From positions 227,413,914 through 227,458,875 of the forward strand of contig JBOZIK010000001.1 of assembly GCA_051453625.1 (NCBI GenBank): a DNA stretch of 44,962 nt, written 5' to 3'. Under the pieces are notes generated by a model. It was given only the letters and a program-made list of their open reading frames with translations. It was not told where the DNA came from and searched no databases. The position numbers and the translations under genes were made by a program. Positions within the stretch are counted from its first letter, which is position 1, and every line of letters starts with the position of its first letter. This document shows positions 33,011 to 44,559 of this stretch, in pieces. This DNA is from Welwitschia mirabilis (Eukaryota; Gnetophyta; Gnetopsida; Welwitschiales).

Positions 33011-33900
33011 GAAGTGTTAATGATGACTGTGAATTATTTGCTCATGTCTACGATTTTGAGAACAAGTGCTATTATAAGTAGTAGCTTCAGTTTAAGAAAT
33101 GATTTCTTACATTTATCATTAAAGTTAAATGTGGATGTTGATTTAATTAAATCTATCAATAAAATTATAAGTTTCGAGAATCCTAAAATAAATTTATGAT
33201 AGAAGCCAATCAACCCTAAGAGACTTTGAACTTCTATGACATCATTTAGTTATAGGCCTTTCCCTTATAGCTTGTATTTTGGCTAGATTAGTTCTGATCT
33301 CTTTATTGGAGATAACATTCCTAGATAGCTAATTTCTATCTAGAAAAAGTCACATTTGCTTAATTTGGCCTTGAAAATATGCTTGGTTAGGATTGTAAAA
33401 CTTTCTTCAAGTGTGTAATGTGATTATCTTAACTTTTAAAATATATCAAAAATATTATTTAAAAATACAACTATGAAATTATTTTCATGAAATTCATAAA
33501 AGTAGTTAGAGCATTTGTTACACTGAAAAGAATTACTATGAACTTGTAATGTCCATATCTTGTTCTAAAGGTAGTTTTGTAGATATATTCATCTTTGATG
33601 TGAATTTAATGGTATCTATATTTTAAGTCAATCTTTGAGAAGAACTTATCTCCTTGAAGTTGATCCAATAAGTCATTAATTCTTACTAGAGGATATCTAT
33701 TTTTGATAGTTAGCTTATTTAGCTCTCTGTACTTAATAAAAAGTAATAAGGTACCATTCATTTTATTTACAAAGAGTATTGGGGCTCCCTAAGATGATAA
33801 ACTAGGATGAATTTTTCCTTCCAAAACTAGCTATTTGATTTATATTTTTAGTTATCATAACTCTATTATTGAGAATCAGTAGGGTGCTCAAGCTATTAGT
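33011..33900 (-). pseudogene. Element G reverse transcriptase, catalytic Asp pair lost
   Basis: Minus strand, in order: [20 protein letters not shown] (about 33715-33775), [35 protein letters not shown] (about 33615-33660), YKTTFRTRYGHYKFIVILFS (about 33540-33600), VTNALTTFMNFM, then the catalytic segment FIVVFLNNIF (33445-33475), and KLSKCDFF, LLGLIGFYHKFILGFSKL (about 33190-33360). This is a complete chromovirus RT by landmarks. The F-x-D-D pair reads N-N at 33454-33459. Frameshifts are present between blocks. Confidence 0.88.
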
Positions 33901-34219
33901 TGTGCTCTAGGGACTAGGTTAATTGTGTGCTGTACTTTTCTCTTGGATGGTAGCATCTTTGAATCTTCAAATATGTTAGAAAATTCTTGAAATTCTTTTG
34001 GTTGTGTATGATCCTCTTTATGACTTTTTTCCTACACGAGAAAGATGAAGACCTATTTCCTTTTGATAGCTTTTGATATCTATTTAGGTGAGGTTAAGAG
34101 TATATTCTTATTTCTTCTCTTCCTCTTTAACATTCATTCTTTGAATGAAGTTCATAGAAATATGGTATGTTAATAAAAGTTAATTCAAACATTATATTTA
34201 ATTAATAAGGAAATCCACA
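33901..34219 (-). other. Element G spacer between protease and RT
   Basis: No motif was read with confidence. The position fits the variable protease-RT linker. Confidence 0.4.
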
Positions 34220-34470
34220 AAATGACATGGTACTTTTCAATTTAAAAAACATAGAACTTATTCCTAAAGTATCAGTCATGAATGTTGTAATTGATGAGGG
34301 TGGTGGTTCCCTCATGTATAAAAAAGCTATCACTTGTAATAACTATAGTAGATTTTTATTCTTTGAATGGAGTAATGTTTAGTTTATAAAATAATTTTAG
34401 AGAAATAGAGTTGTATGAGGAACCGCAATCTACTAAGAATGAATCAAAGAAAAATGAAATTTAACAATGT
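34220..34470 (-). pseudogene. Element G retropepsin-like protease
   Basis: Minus strand: SFLVDCGSSYNSISLKLFYK (about 34385-34440) has the active site D-C-G-S-S kept, in the place of the V-D-S-G-S-T motif of chromoviruses. It continues LNITPFKE and FIHEGTTTLI. The second half is short and broken. Confidence 0.7.
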
Positions 34471-35480
34471 AGTTTTAAGATGGAGTAATGGTTTGAATCA
34501 CACCTATTTAGATGGTGGCATAAACTCTTTTGGATTATATAATTATAATTAAGGATAATGATGCTGAGGAAGATTTGGTGCTCGAGCTTTCAATGGATAA
34601 TTTCTGGTAATGCGACTCTTCTCATAGCATTTGTGATAAGTAAGGTTGATTTTGTATGCCTCTCATACTAGTGGTATTCTAGGCATGTTGTGTTTATCCA
34701 CCTTGGGTGGTGGAGCTTATTTTATTGATTTTCTTATTCTTGAAGGTAATGGCTTTTTTTTATGATAAGCATCTTTAGTGTATTTGATCTCCAAGGTATG
34801 TAAAATTCTTCTAAGTTTGGATGGTAGAGTTTTAATGAAACTATTAATTAATTACTTCTCTATGAAGGTTTTTTGATATTTTATGAGGCACTAGAATTCA
34901 CATCAATGTTCATCTAATGAGTGTTTTTCTAAGAAAGGCATTGAAATTCCATCATTTGATCTTTTATGAAGTCTTTTGAAATGAATTTCTTTTTGAATTC
35001 TTTTCTATTATTGCCCTATCCATCCCAGCCTATTATGGGGGAATGTGCTCAAATTATTACATATCCCAATGTTTATGTTGGCATCTTAACCATTATTCTT
35101 GTGCATTTTCTATAAGAAAGATGGCAGTTTATGTGCATTATTACTTTGATGGAACATTTTGAAGGTTAAAGTAGTTTTATATTTGTCGAGTATAAGAGAT
35201 AACTTCTTTGCTTATCCTACTTTATCTTCATATGTTTTTAGGCATATCATTTAAGCAATCTTCTCTTATTCATTTTGTTTTATGTTGAAGTGATTTGCTT
35301 GATTTGACATAAAGGCTTGGATATTAATCTCTATGTTTATTTAGATATTTCGTAGGTCAATTGCACATATTGGGTATGTTGTCTTGATGTAGAAGGTTTC
35401 TCTTAGAATGCTCTTGGATTTTGTTCCATAGGTTTATCTTCTAGATAAATAAGAAGGTTACTAATCCTACTAATTAGAAG
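34471..35480 (-). pseudogene. Element G gag with decayed zinc knuckle
   Basis: The minus strand reads EFKKKFISKDFIKDQMMEFQ (about 34940-35005), the retrotransposon gag core around (E/W)-E-F-x-x-x-F. ILHTLEIKYTKDAYHKKKPL (about 34755-34810) and YHKCYEKSRITRNYPLKA (about 34590-34645) follow. The last is a C-x2-C-x4-H-x4-C knuckle with only one of the four ligands left. Stops are frequent. The start of gag near 35450 is not resolved. Confidence 0.65.
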
Positions 35481-35499
35481 TTCATTCTAAAAATGAATG

Positions 35500-35770
35500 T
35501 GATGGAGTTAACTTTCCATTTCATTCATTCTTCCATTTACTTTGTATTTCATAATGCACTAGTTGGTTTGATGTCCTCCTGAATTCATATACCTCTCCTT
35601 AGTTGCTCTTCTTCTATGATTAGTCCTTTCTTTTTATAGTACCATTATGTTCCTTTTATAGTATTGCTGCAATATTTAGGTATCTATAACTAAATGGTGA
35701 TTATAAAAATAGTTTAAAGGAACTATTAATAGTTGTCATAACAACCCTTAATGACTTGAATTCCATTTTG
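35500..35770 (-). promoter_or_regulatory. Probable 5' LTR or leader of element G with TATA-like sites
   Basis: On the minus strand TATAAAAGGAAC (35649-35660) and TATAAAAAGAAAGG (about 35626-35639) lie upstream of gag, where the 5' LTR promoter should be. The start of this LTR does not match the 3' LTR edge at 23458 and no primer site was recognised, so the call is inferred from position. Confidence 0.4.
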
Positions 35771-35779
35771 TAATAATTA

Positions 35780-36150
35780 GGTATTCTAAGTGTGATGTTA
35801 GATGTTGCACAAGTATGATGATCAAAGTGTAACATTAGATATCCAAGTGTAATGTCGGACAGGTAAGTGCAACATTAGGTATCCTTATGTAACTATGGAG
35901 TTTTATTATGAAGCAAGAACAAGCATTTTTGATTAGTGCCGATAGTGAATGGAATGTATAAGGTTCTTATAGGAGTAAGTACGATGTCAGGTACTTAAGT
36001 GCAACATTGGGTTCATGAGTGCAACATCAGAGGCTATTGTGAGCATGTTAGAGAATTAAGTATAGTGTCAAGATTTAAAGATGTATCCAACACTTAAATG
36101 TGGCATTAGATACCCAAGTGCCATGTCATACATCCAAATGCAATGTGAGA
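35780..36150. repeat. Degenerate tandem array, about 20-base unit
   Basis: About a dozen diverged units of the type AGTGYAACATTAGRTATCCA, for example near 35826, 35846, 35866, 35998, 36018, 36098 and 36118. A spacer without repeats lies near 35895-35970. The array ends at the edge of the LTR of element D. It is not found elsewhere in the window. Confidence 0.7.
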
Positions 36151-36156
36151 TATTAT

Positions 36157-37750
36157 TGTAGTACTTATTTATGCAGTGTTACATCCTTAGTCGAATCATG
36201 TAAATCATAAATATTTGCATAAACACAACACACTAATATAGATAGGAGTTAAACCAAATGTTGTAATCCATCAAAGGTACTAGGCTTAAAGCTAGAGAAT
36301 TGCTTTTCATGAAATAAAGGTTCAAGAATGAAAATCAATAATGCAAGAAAACTAAACAAACAATGCACATGAAAACTACCCTAAATGTAATATTTATCTG
36401 AGTACCAAATCTCTATCACCAAGATTGGACCTACATAATCTAGATCGATCAAGAAAACTATTTCTAATCAAAACTAACCTAAGCTATCAAGTGCTTTAGA
36501 TAAAATATGAAAACATGCAATGAAATATAAAAGGTAATGCAAGATCCTAACTAACAATTTCAACCTTAATGAAGGTTTCCCTCATGATCTGTATCATAGA
36601 TGAAGCTATCATGGAATCAAAAGCAACATAGATCATAAGGGGGATGCATATAAATATGAATTAAACTAAAATAATATTTCCATTAAAAGTTGAACCAACA
36701 TCTCATTACAAAGTAGCAGCACCTTAATGAAGGAGACATAGCCCAATACCAAGGAAGACTTCTCTCTGCAACTATTGGATGGACCTCTAACCTTTTGATC
36801 TCCTGTCACCAAAATTTCTAATGCTAATGAAGATAATCAGAGTTGAGGGATGATTTGATATTTATTAACAAAGATAGACTTAAAACAAACAAGAGGAACA
36901 GGCACAAGAAAAACCCTAATATCTATGAAAGAAAGTGCATGACACATTATAGAAGTTTGGTGTAGTTTGATACATTTGATAAAATTAGATGGTTATCTAA
37001 TTGTCGTGTGGACAATGGTAGCGATGATGCCACATCAATAGAGCTCTAGTTTTATCTTTTATGTCAGTCTAGTCAGCTTTTTAATCATCGTGAAAGTGGT
37101 TTTGTCATGGTATGTCATCTAGATGATAGTAGGAATGACAACATTCTTGAAGATTTTTATTAAATTAAATTAACAATGGAGCTCATTAATTCTTCCTTAA
37201 AATGTGAAGTATCAGAATTTATCCAAAATTCCTCTAAAAGTATTGGTATTTATGCATTTCTATAATTTTCTCCTTGACTATAAATAATTATTATTTTATG
37301 CTTAAACCTGGCTAAATATCCTGCAAAACTACTCAAAATATCCCATCAAAAATACAAAATTTGGCTTTGCAACATAGTCCCCCACTTAGCCTTATCAGTC
37401 CCTAACAAAATTGGCAAATAACTATAAAATACTATCTACGAATATGTAACTCAAGTTCATAGATCTTAGTATGCAAGAGTAAATCTCAAAATTAAATAAA
37501 CTAAAATGTTTTATCTTAGAAAATGAAATGACCTTGGTATCATCCAAAGTTTTTTCTAGATGATCATGGGAATGACAAATACTTAAAGATTAATCTATAA
37601 AATTAATTACCCATAATCATGCTTGTCAAAAATAAGATTAAAACACTTACCTATGCATTAGTCTCATAATTAGAACATTTAGCACATTGAAAAGATAAAA
37701 ATTGAATGTCATAACAAAAATAATCATCATAAGATATGACTATAATAACT
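36157..37750 (-). mobile_element. Element D: Athila-like 3' LTR with stub of 3' tail
   Basis: LTR at 36157-37374 (TGTTGCAAAGCCAAATTTTG start, ACTACA end), purine tract AAGGCTAAGTGGGGGACTA at 37375-37393, then 350 bases of tail closely matching 40187-40570 of element C. The element stops at the gap at 37751. The palindromic motif GTCATCTAGATGAT is at 37114-37127. Confidence 0.82.
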
Positions 37751-37850
37751 NNNNNNNNNNNNNNNNNNNNNNNNNNNNNNNNNNNNNNNNNNNNNNNNNN
37801 NNNNNNNNNNNNNNNNNNNNNNNNNNNNNNNNNNNNNNNNNNNNNNNNNN
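37751..37850. other. Assembly gap, 100 N
   Basis: A run of 100 N at the point where similarity between the D and C tails stops. Flanks are not duplicates. Confidence 0.9.
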
Positions 37851-38964
37851 TAAGATTTGCAATCTCCACTCACAGTCCCCTTCAACATTTAGTACACCAT
37901 ATCAACATTGGTTTTAATTTTTCTCTTAATAATACCATTGTTTTATCATATGTATCTCATTATTAGTTATTCTATAATGCTAGAATTATTTCAAAACTCT
38001 CTAAATCCATTTTACAAGAACTTACTTTACTTAATTATTTTTAACTTTTAAATGTCAAACCACTTTGTTATTGAATAATATTCTTGAACAATTTAAACAT
38101 TTTAAAACTTTAGAATTACTATTTAAAGAAAATAAATTACTAGTATTCCTTTTTGGTCATGAATAAAATTAAGAAAGTAGCTTTTACTATGATATGTACA
38201 CACTTCAAATTTATCATAAAGAAATGACTTAACAAGCTCCTATGACAAAACACTACTTCCATTTGCCTTCTAATAAAAGTACTTTTTCAAATTCTCCTCA
38301 TAAAACATTATTGATAATGATCTAATGGTTTTAAAATTTACCATTTCTTTACCATACAATAACATAATTGCATCAAACTTTAAGTGCTAAATTTGAAATT
38401 TCAAAACCACTCAGCATTACTTAGAATGGTAATTTAGGTTTACATGTATTCTCAAGATAATAGGAAATTTTTAGGATATTGTTGTCAATGGATATCAAAT
38501 TAACATGATAGTTGTAGCACAAATTGTGAGTTTATAGATGTAGAAAATTAAATATGAAAAATAGTTAATACATAGACCTATTCTAATGTTAATAACTTCA
38601 TTTCTCTTTAGTTCTTTCATGGGTTGTTTAGATCATCCTTAAGATGACTAGGGTTGCAAATGCCCACTTTCGACTAACTGAGATTAGATGGACTAGATCC
38701 ATATCATGTTGAGTAGAGTTGGGATTAACCAAATTATATGTAATCAAGAACTAGGATTTACTAGATAACATGTGAAGGTGACTAAACTAGAATAAGTAAA
38801 AAATTTTAAATGTTACTTCTATTTGTTATTCCATTAAAGCTAAATGTTGTACTTGTTATATTTCCCACTATCATTCCAACAATTATCTTTAAGAACCTTA
38901 TATAAAAATGCTTCTGTTAAAATTGAAGAATAAAAAATCTCTAGTAAAAAATAGTGATCTATAC
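37851..38964. other. No gene recognised
   Basis: About 1.1 kb of AT-rich sequence with no domain, repeat or RNA gene that I recognise. It is not homologous to the C tail that would be expected if D continued. Confidence 0.5.
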
Positions 38965-40167
38965 ATCTATCTAAGAGTATACCTTTGTGTTAATCAAAAA
39001 TATATGCACAATCACAACACACTAATATAGGTAGAATTCGATCTAAATGTTATAATCCAATAAAGCCACTAGGCGCGAAGCTAGAAAATTGCTTTTCATG
39101 AAATAAAGATTCAAAAATGAAAATCAATAATGCAAGAAAAGTAAACACATAATGCAAATGCAAATGCCAACTACATTAAATTCAATACTATCCAACTATT
39201 AAATCTCTATCATCACGATCGATCTTACATAATCTAGATCAATCAAAAAAACTATCACTAATCAAAACCAACCTAAAATATAAAGTGCAATAGACAAAAT
39301 ATGAAAAACTCTAATGATTTAATCTATGAAATATAAAATGCAATGCAAGATCCTAAACTAATGATTTCAAACTTAAGAAAGGTTGTCCTCATGATCTATA
39401 TCATTGATGAAGTTGTCATAGAATTAAAAGCAATATAATCCATAATGGAGATGCACATAAATAAAAATAAAACTAAAATAATATTTCCATTAAAAGTCAA
39501 ACCAACATCTTATTATAAAGCAGCAGCATCTTAATGAAGGAGACACACCCCAATACTCAAGAAGATCTCTCTCTACAACTGCTAGACAGATCTCTAGTCC
39601 TTTAATCTCCTATCATGAGAATTTCTAGTACAAATAAAGATAATAAGAGTTAAGAACTAAGTTTATATTTATTAACAAAGATAGACTCACAAACAATCAA
39701 GACTAATATGAGTGGACAAGACCCTAAAAATCACAAAAGAAAGTGCATAATACATCGTAAAATTTTGGTGGAGTTTGGTACATTTACTAAAACTAGATAA
39801 TCATTCAAATTATCATTCATACAATGGTAGGAATGATACCACATCAACAAGGTTTCGTATTTATCCTCTATGTCAGTCTAGTCAGTATCCTACTCATCAT
39901 GTAAGTGGTGTCATCCTACTATGTTGTTCAAATGATAGTGGAAATGAAATCCTTCTTAAATTTCTTTATTAAGTTAAATTGACATTGAAGCTCATTAATT
40001 CCTCCTCAAAATGGGAAGTATTAAAATTTATCAAAATGCCTCCAAAAGTGTTGGTATTTATGAATTTTGGTGATTTTCTCCTTAACTCTTAATAATTTTC
40101 ATTTTATGCTTAAATCTATCTAAATGTCCTATAAAACTACTCAAAATACCCCATTGGCATCATAACA
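38965..40167 (-). repeat. 3' LTR of element C
   Basis: Very similar to the LTR of D through the blocks CACAACACACTAATATAG (about 39015) and AATCAATAATGCAAGAAAA (about 39122), and the shared core ending near 39545. Its left edge is uncertain by tens of bases. Confidence 0.78.
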
Positions 40168-40186
40168 TAGCCTTTCACTTAGCCTT
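40168..40186 (-). promoter_or_regulatory. Polypurine tract of element C
   Basis: The minus strand reads AAGGCTAAGTGAAAGGCTA immediately before the LTR, one block weaker in G than in A and D. Confidence 0.7.
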
Positions 40187-43150
40187 ATCAATACCTAATG
40201 AAGCTAATAAATGACTATAATTGTAAGCCAAATTGACTAAGATAAAACACTAACTAGAATATGTAATCCAAGTTCATAAATCTTAGTATGTACAAATAAA
40301 TCTCATATTTAAATAAACTAAAATATTTTACCTTGAGAGATGAAATGACCATGGTGTTATCTATACTATCGTTTGAATGATAATGGAAATGACAAGCACT
40401 TAAAAATCACTCTATAAAATTAATTTCCTACAATCATACTCATCAGAAAATGAGATCAAAACCGCTTACCTATGCATTAATACCTTACTTAAAGCATTTA
40501 GCATATCGAAAAGATAAAATGAGATGTCATAACAAAAATAATCATCATAAGATATAATCATAATAACTTAGATAAATATTGTCTACATATAATTAGAAAA
40601 AGTAATCTCAGAAAGAATATTCATATATTAAAATTTGAGTTTATAAGCATAATCTATAAGGGAAATATATCAAAATTAATCAATCATAACATTATTCCCT
40701 TCATCCATGGTCTTATGAATTACTTGTATTATTCTTATAAGAAAAACATACTAAAAGTATTTTACTATGAAGTACATGATTTAATAAATAATATCCATAA
40801 TGTATATCACTTCAATACTAGGAATTTAAAATTGGATTAGTATGCTATAGATATATCTCATGAAAATGTAAAAACAACCCTTAAAAGTTTACAATTTGTT
40901 AAAAATATCTCCAAAATATATGTCTTGCCCCCTCCTCCCTATAAAGATGAATCAATACATCCCTTATTGCATTATGTTAAGATTAAAAAGATTAATATGC
41001 AATTTTAAGTAGAATTAAGTAATACAAGTAAGCTGGGAATAGTTTTCTGTGCATGAAGAGAAGGGTCAGGTTTAGTATGAAAAAGATGAAATATGAAGAT
41101 GGTGATTTTTCAAAAATATCTGTGTGTCATCCATCTTGTCATGTGGACAACATAGAGGATGATAACATCTTTTAAAAAGATAAAAAAAACTTGGAATAAC
41201 CAACAAAATTAATTAAGCTCAAATAGTATCAAGTAGGTCTTAGAAAGGTATGAAAGAGTCCAAAATATGGGAAATGGCTAAGAATTATAAGAAATAAGGC
41301 ATGATAAGGAGGTAAATGCATTAATCTAAGGAAGATAAATGCGCTATAAACTCACAATCATTAAAAATAGTACTTCATGCATCAAAACTCAAGAAGAAAA
41401 TTAAAGAAATATTACTTAAAAAGATGGGAAGAATTAGCATTATAAACTAAAGAAATTTATTTACAAAAATAAATATTACCTTCTAGAAAGAGGAATTGAA
41501 AATAGAAAATAAAAAATAACTAGAAAACTTCTAAATGATTAAGTCTTAATAATTTATGATGAAAAAGTACAAAAATGACTTTGAAATACATAAGAAAATA
41601 ACTAAGGAAAATAAAATAAAAATGAACAACTTAGGAACATGAAGAAGATTATGTACCTATCCTAAATTCAAACCTAGCAAACCCTCATGGAAAAAATAAT
41701 AAAATCACTTTATGAAGAATACATGACATAATGCAAAAAATCCATAAAGTACCACTCAAATAGGTAATGATTATGATGATGCTAAGTAACTAATATTTTC
41801 AAATAATGAATAATAAGATTAAAAGCTGTCAGAAATGAACTCACCTACTAATACCTCAAAACACACCGGAATCCTTAAAACTAAAATGACCATCTAGGAA
41901 TATTATAAATACAATGATTTAGAAAATAAGCAATACCTCTGATGATACCAAGAATACCATTGATCCCATAGCCTAAAAGTATTTTATTTTAATCTATAAT
42001 GAAGAAAGTAAAACCATAGTTAAAGAAGTAGGAACATGTAAACCATGGCCAACTGATCCCCCAGTGGAGTTTTCACAGCTACCAACATTTTCAAAGGCCC
42101 CTTTTGAGAAAATTTACCTTGGTACAATAGGACATCATGGTGACCATGTATTTAACACAAAAATAATAGATTATGGTTATTATTCTTTCTCTTTTTTTTT
42201 TTAAAAATAAATACTTCTTCAAAATAAACCCTACATGACCATGCATGTGTAAAGACAAAGGTGAAGAAATGAGATGAATTATAAGAAAGAATACCTTTAA
42301 CAACCAAAGACTCAAATCATTGAGAGGAAACACAAAAACTAAAGCATCTTCCTTCAAATTAAGTTCACAGATAATTGAATGTCTTAAGATTGAGTGAATT
42401 CAATCTCATTACTTGAATGCCCAAGTAAAAATTACTAGTCATGGTAACTTCATAAAGTAAAAGATAAGTCAAGTCTAAAAGATGTACAAGTGATAGCATG
42501 ACATCCACAAAAAAAATAAGCTAAGAAAGAATTTAGATAATGGCAAGAAAACTTTCAAAACAATTGCTTCTATCATGTTCAAGGTCTGATGATTCATAGA
42601 TTTTTATCCCTTGTTCTTTTTTTTTTTAAAAATTTCCCTAGTATTCAAATTGGAAATTTAAACTGAGCCATTAAAAATGTACTTTCTCTAAAAGATAAGG
42701 ACTAAATCATCTAGAGATTTAATTTATTAAAAGTAAAAAACTAAAGAGAAAATCATAAAAATTATAAAATCAAAATCACATAACAAAGCAAACTTTTTAT
42801 TCAAATCCTAAATTCTATTCAACAATTTTATTAGAAAGAAAGAAAAGAAAGATTTATTCAAAAGGTTATGATCCTAAGATATTAAATTCTCTAAGAAAAA
42901 TAAGAACCAAATCAAATATTCACCAATTGATAATACATAAAAAGTATACAATCATTTTCCTATAAAATCAAGTAGAGGTAAAACAAATAAAAGGATAAAA
43001 CTTTAATAGGACATTTTTTAGATTTTAAATAAGAGATAAAGAAGTGATAAATTTAATTAAAGAATAATATCTTATTGAAACAATGTAAATCATGAATATC
43101 ATCATATAATACATGCAAGAAAGTATTCAAAGAAAGTATCTAAGAAGATT
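40187..43150 (-). other. Element C 3' tail
   Basis: Non-coding tail shared with A and B: the CCATGGCCAACTGATCCCCC block at about 42042, ATATGTCTTGCCCCCTCC at about 40916, and TCTAAAAGATAAGGACTAAA at about 42687. It is shorter than in element A between LTR and the first shared block, lacking the 3640-4690 segment. After about 42800 the similarity to A stops. Confidence 0.6.
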
Positions 43151-43576
43151 TTAAGGGCTTTCTAGAATGTCTAGTAATATCAAGAAGATCTCTATTATTA
43201 AACACAAGATATGGATTTTCAATAAGAAAATAAGGCTTTTCCAATTAACATAACCATATGAAATTTTGTCTCCATGAGATTTAACAGAAATATAATGGAT
43301 AAAAAATTCATATAACTCATGGAAAAACAATCTCTTATCAAACTCATAATATAAAGAATTTGAAACATATATTTTATTCAAAGCTTGATATTGAACATGG
43401 GAGACATTAATGGTATTATTTAGAAGCCAAGGCTCTAAAAGGAACTTCTTAGGGTAAGTGATTAGGATAGGTTTAACATATCTAATAAGTTTATTAAAAT
43501 TTAATTTGAAGCATGAATTTGGATTAAGAAGATAAGGTTTAATCAAATTTAGAGTTTCAAGATATCCCAAGTCTTA
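43151..43576 (-). pseudogene. Unidentified open frame of about 140 codons in element C
   Basis: Open on the minus strand from the stop at 43577 to 43151, with no ATG at its head. Text such as LETLNLIKPYLLNPNSCFK, YVKPILITYPKKFLLEPW, YEFDKRLFFHELYEFFIHYI and KSHGDKISYGYVNW looks like real protein, rich in Tyr, Leu, Ile, Lys and Asn. The last 25 or so residues are strongly hydrophobic (SLIFLLKIHILCLIIEIFLI) and could be a membrane segment. I do not recognise the family. It lies upstream of the 3' tail, where element A has integrase and where some Athila elements carry an env-like frame. Confidence 0.4.
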
Positions 43577-44559
43577 TTTTTGAAAATAATAATCATTAAA
43601 AGTACAAGGTAGACTTGACTTTCTACAAGATGAAAAGATGTTACTTTTTGCAGTACATGAAGTTTTATAAGAAAAAGATTGAGATATTTTTAAAGTGAAC
43701 TTCTCAAGATGATGTATTTCATTAAATTCAAGGAGATGGATGTAATTTAAATAATTGCTTGAATTTTCAAATGGAAGAGAGGGAAAGAGGTTATTATTAT
43801 CAAGATTATAAGATCATGTGGAAGTAGGAGTGGAAAAAGGGATATCATTTGAGGTTTTGCATAAAAGTACAAGTGAAAGGAATGAAGAAGCATGAGTAAA
43901 CTCTTTAAGTTGGTTTATTTCATTAGAATGTATAAGTTTATTCTCTATTAAGTTTGTTTAATTTTCAATTAGTTCTTCTTTATTCCTCTCCTCCTCATTG
44001 TTAACTTCATCATTACTTGTTTGAATGCTCTTTTTATGTCCTCTGACAATATCATCCTCTTCTTCATTGAACTCATTATTATGTTTTTAAGGATTATTTT
44101 CATTTTCAAAGTAGATGAATTCATCAAAAAAATCATTAAAAATATCATATAAAGAACAGTTCTCATTATGTAATGGAATATTTTTTGATATTTCCTGAGT
44201 TGACTCTTCCTCCATTCTATTAAATAATTTTGTTAATTCTAAACTATAATTCTCATTTTCTATTATTGAGTTTCTATTACTGACTATCATCTTGGACTAT
44301 CATCTAGATGATAGGACTGGATGAGTCCCTTTATAATTTAAATTATTCATTGATTTTCTTTCATTACTTAAACTTCTTTTAGAGGTTCAAATCCTTATCA
44401 CAAAATAAGTGAAAACCATGGATATGATACAATATTTCAATCTCACTATTTGAGAAATAGTCATCTTCATCCTTGTTGTCAAATAATGGAGTTGAATCAT
44501 TACTATTTTTCTTTTGTTGTACATCTCCTAATAAGTTTGATATTGTAGGTTGATCCTAT
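43577..44559 (-). pseudogene. Acidic coding-like remnants, unidentified
   Basis: Minus-strand frames include GDVQQKKNSNDSTPLFDNKD, then EIEILYHIHGFHLFCDKDL (44370-44530), and TKLFNRMEEESTQEISKN with FNDFFDEFIYFENENNP (44087-44290). They are acidic and Asn-rich, separated by stops, and end abruptly at LTR H. The perfect palindrome ATCATCTAGATGAT lies at 44299-44312 between them. No known domain was seen. Confidence 0.35.

Larger units (their letters stand above)
23458..35480 (-). mobile_element. Element G: chromodomain Ty3/gypsy element (chromovirus), interrupted by B
   Basis: Two blocks, 23458-24308 and 31912-35480, hold one minus-strand element in the order gag, protease, RT, RNase H, integrase, chromodomain, purine tract, LTR. 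The integrase is split by element B. The flank on each side carries GTAGTT, and dropping one copy joins the integrase in frame. It may extend to about 36150. Confidence 0.85.
38965..44559 (-). mobile_element. Element C: Athila-like 3' LTR and tail, with unidentified frames, no pol found
   Basis: 3' LTR about 38965-40167 (TGTTATGATGCCAATGG start), purine tract 40168-40186, and tail 40187 to about 42800 sharing blocks with elements A and B. Where element A continues into integrase (7360 onward), C has different sequence up to the LTR H. No 5' LTR of the same subtype is in the window, so C is probably cut by H or by the window edge. Confidence 0.7.

Noticed and set aside
35780-36150. CRISPR-like array
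   Set aside because: Units are diverged, contiguous without spacers and in a plant retrotransposon context.
42190-42205. Poly-T and poly-A runs as retroposon tails
   Set aside because: Short homopolymers are common in this AT-rich sequence, and no flanking duplication or LINE/SINE motif was seen.
43151-43576. A cellular gene or pararetrovirus protein
   Set aside because: No motif supports either. The frame lacks an ATG and is surrounded by retrotransposon sequence, so function is left open.
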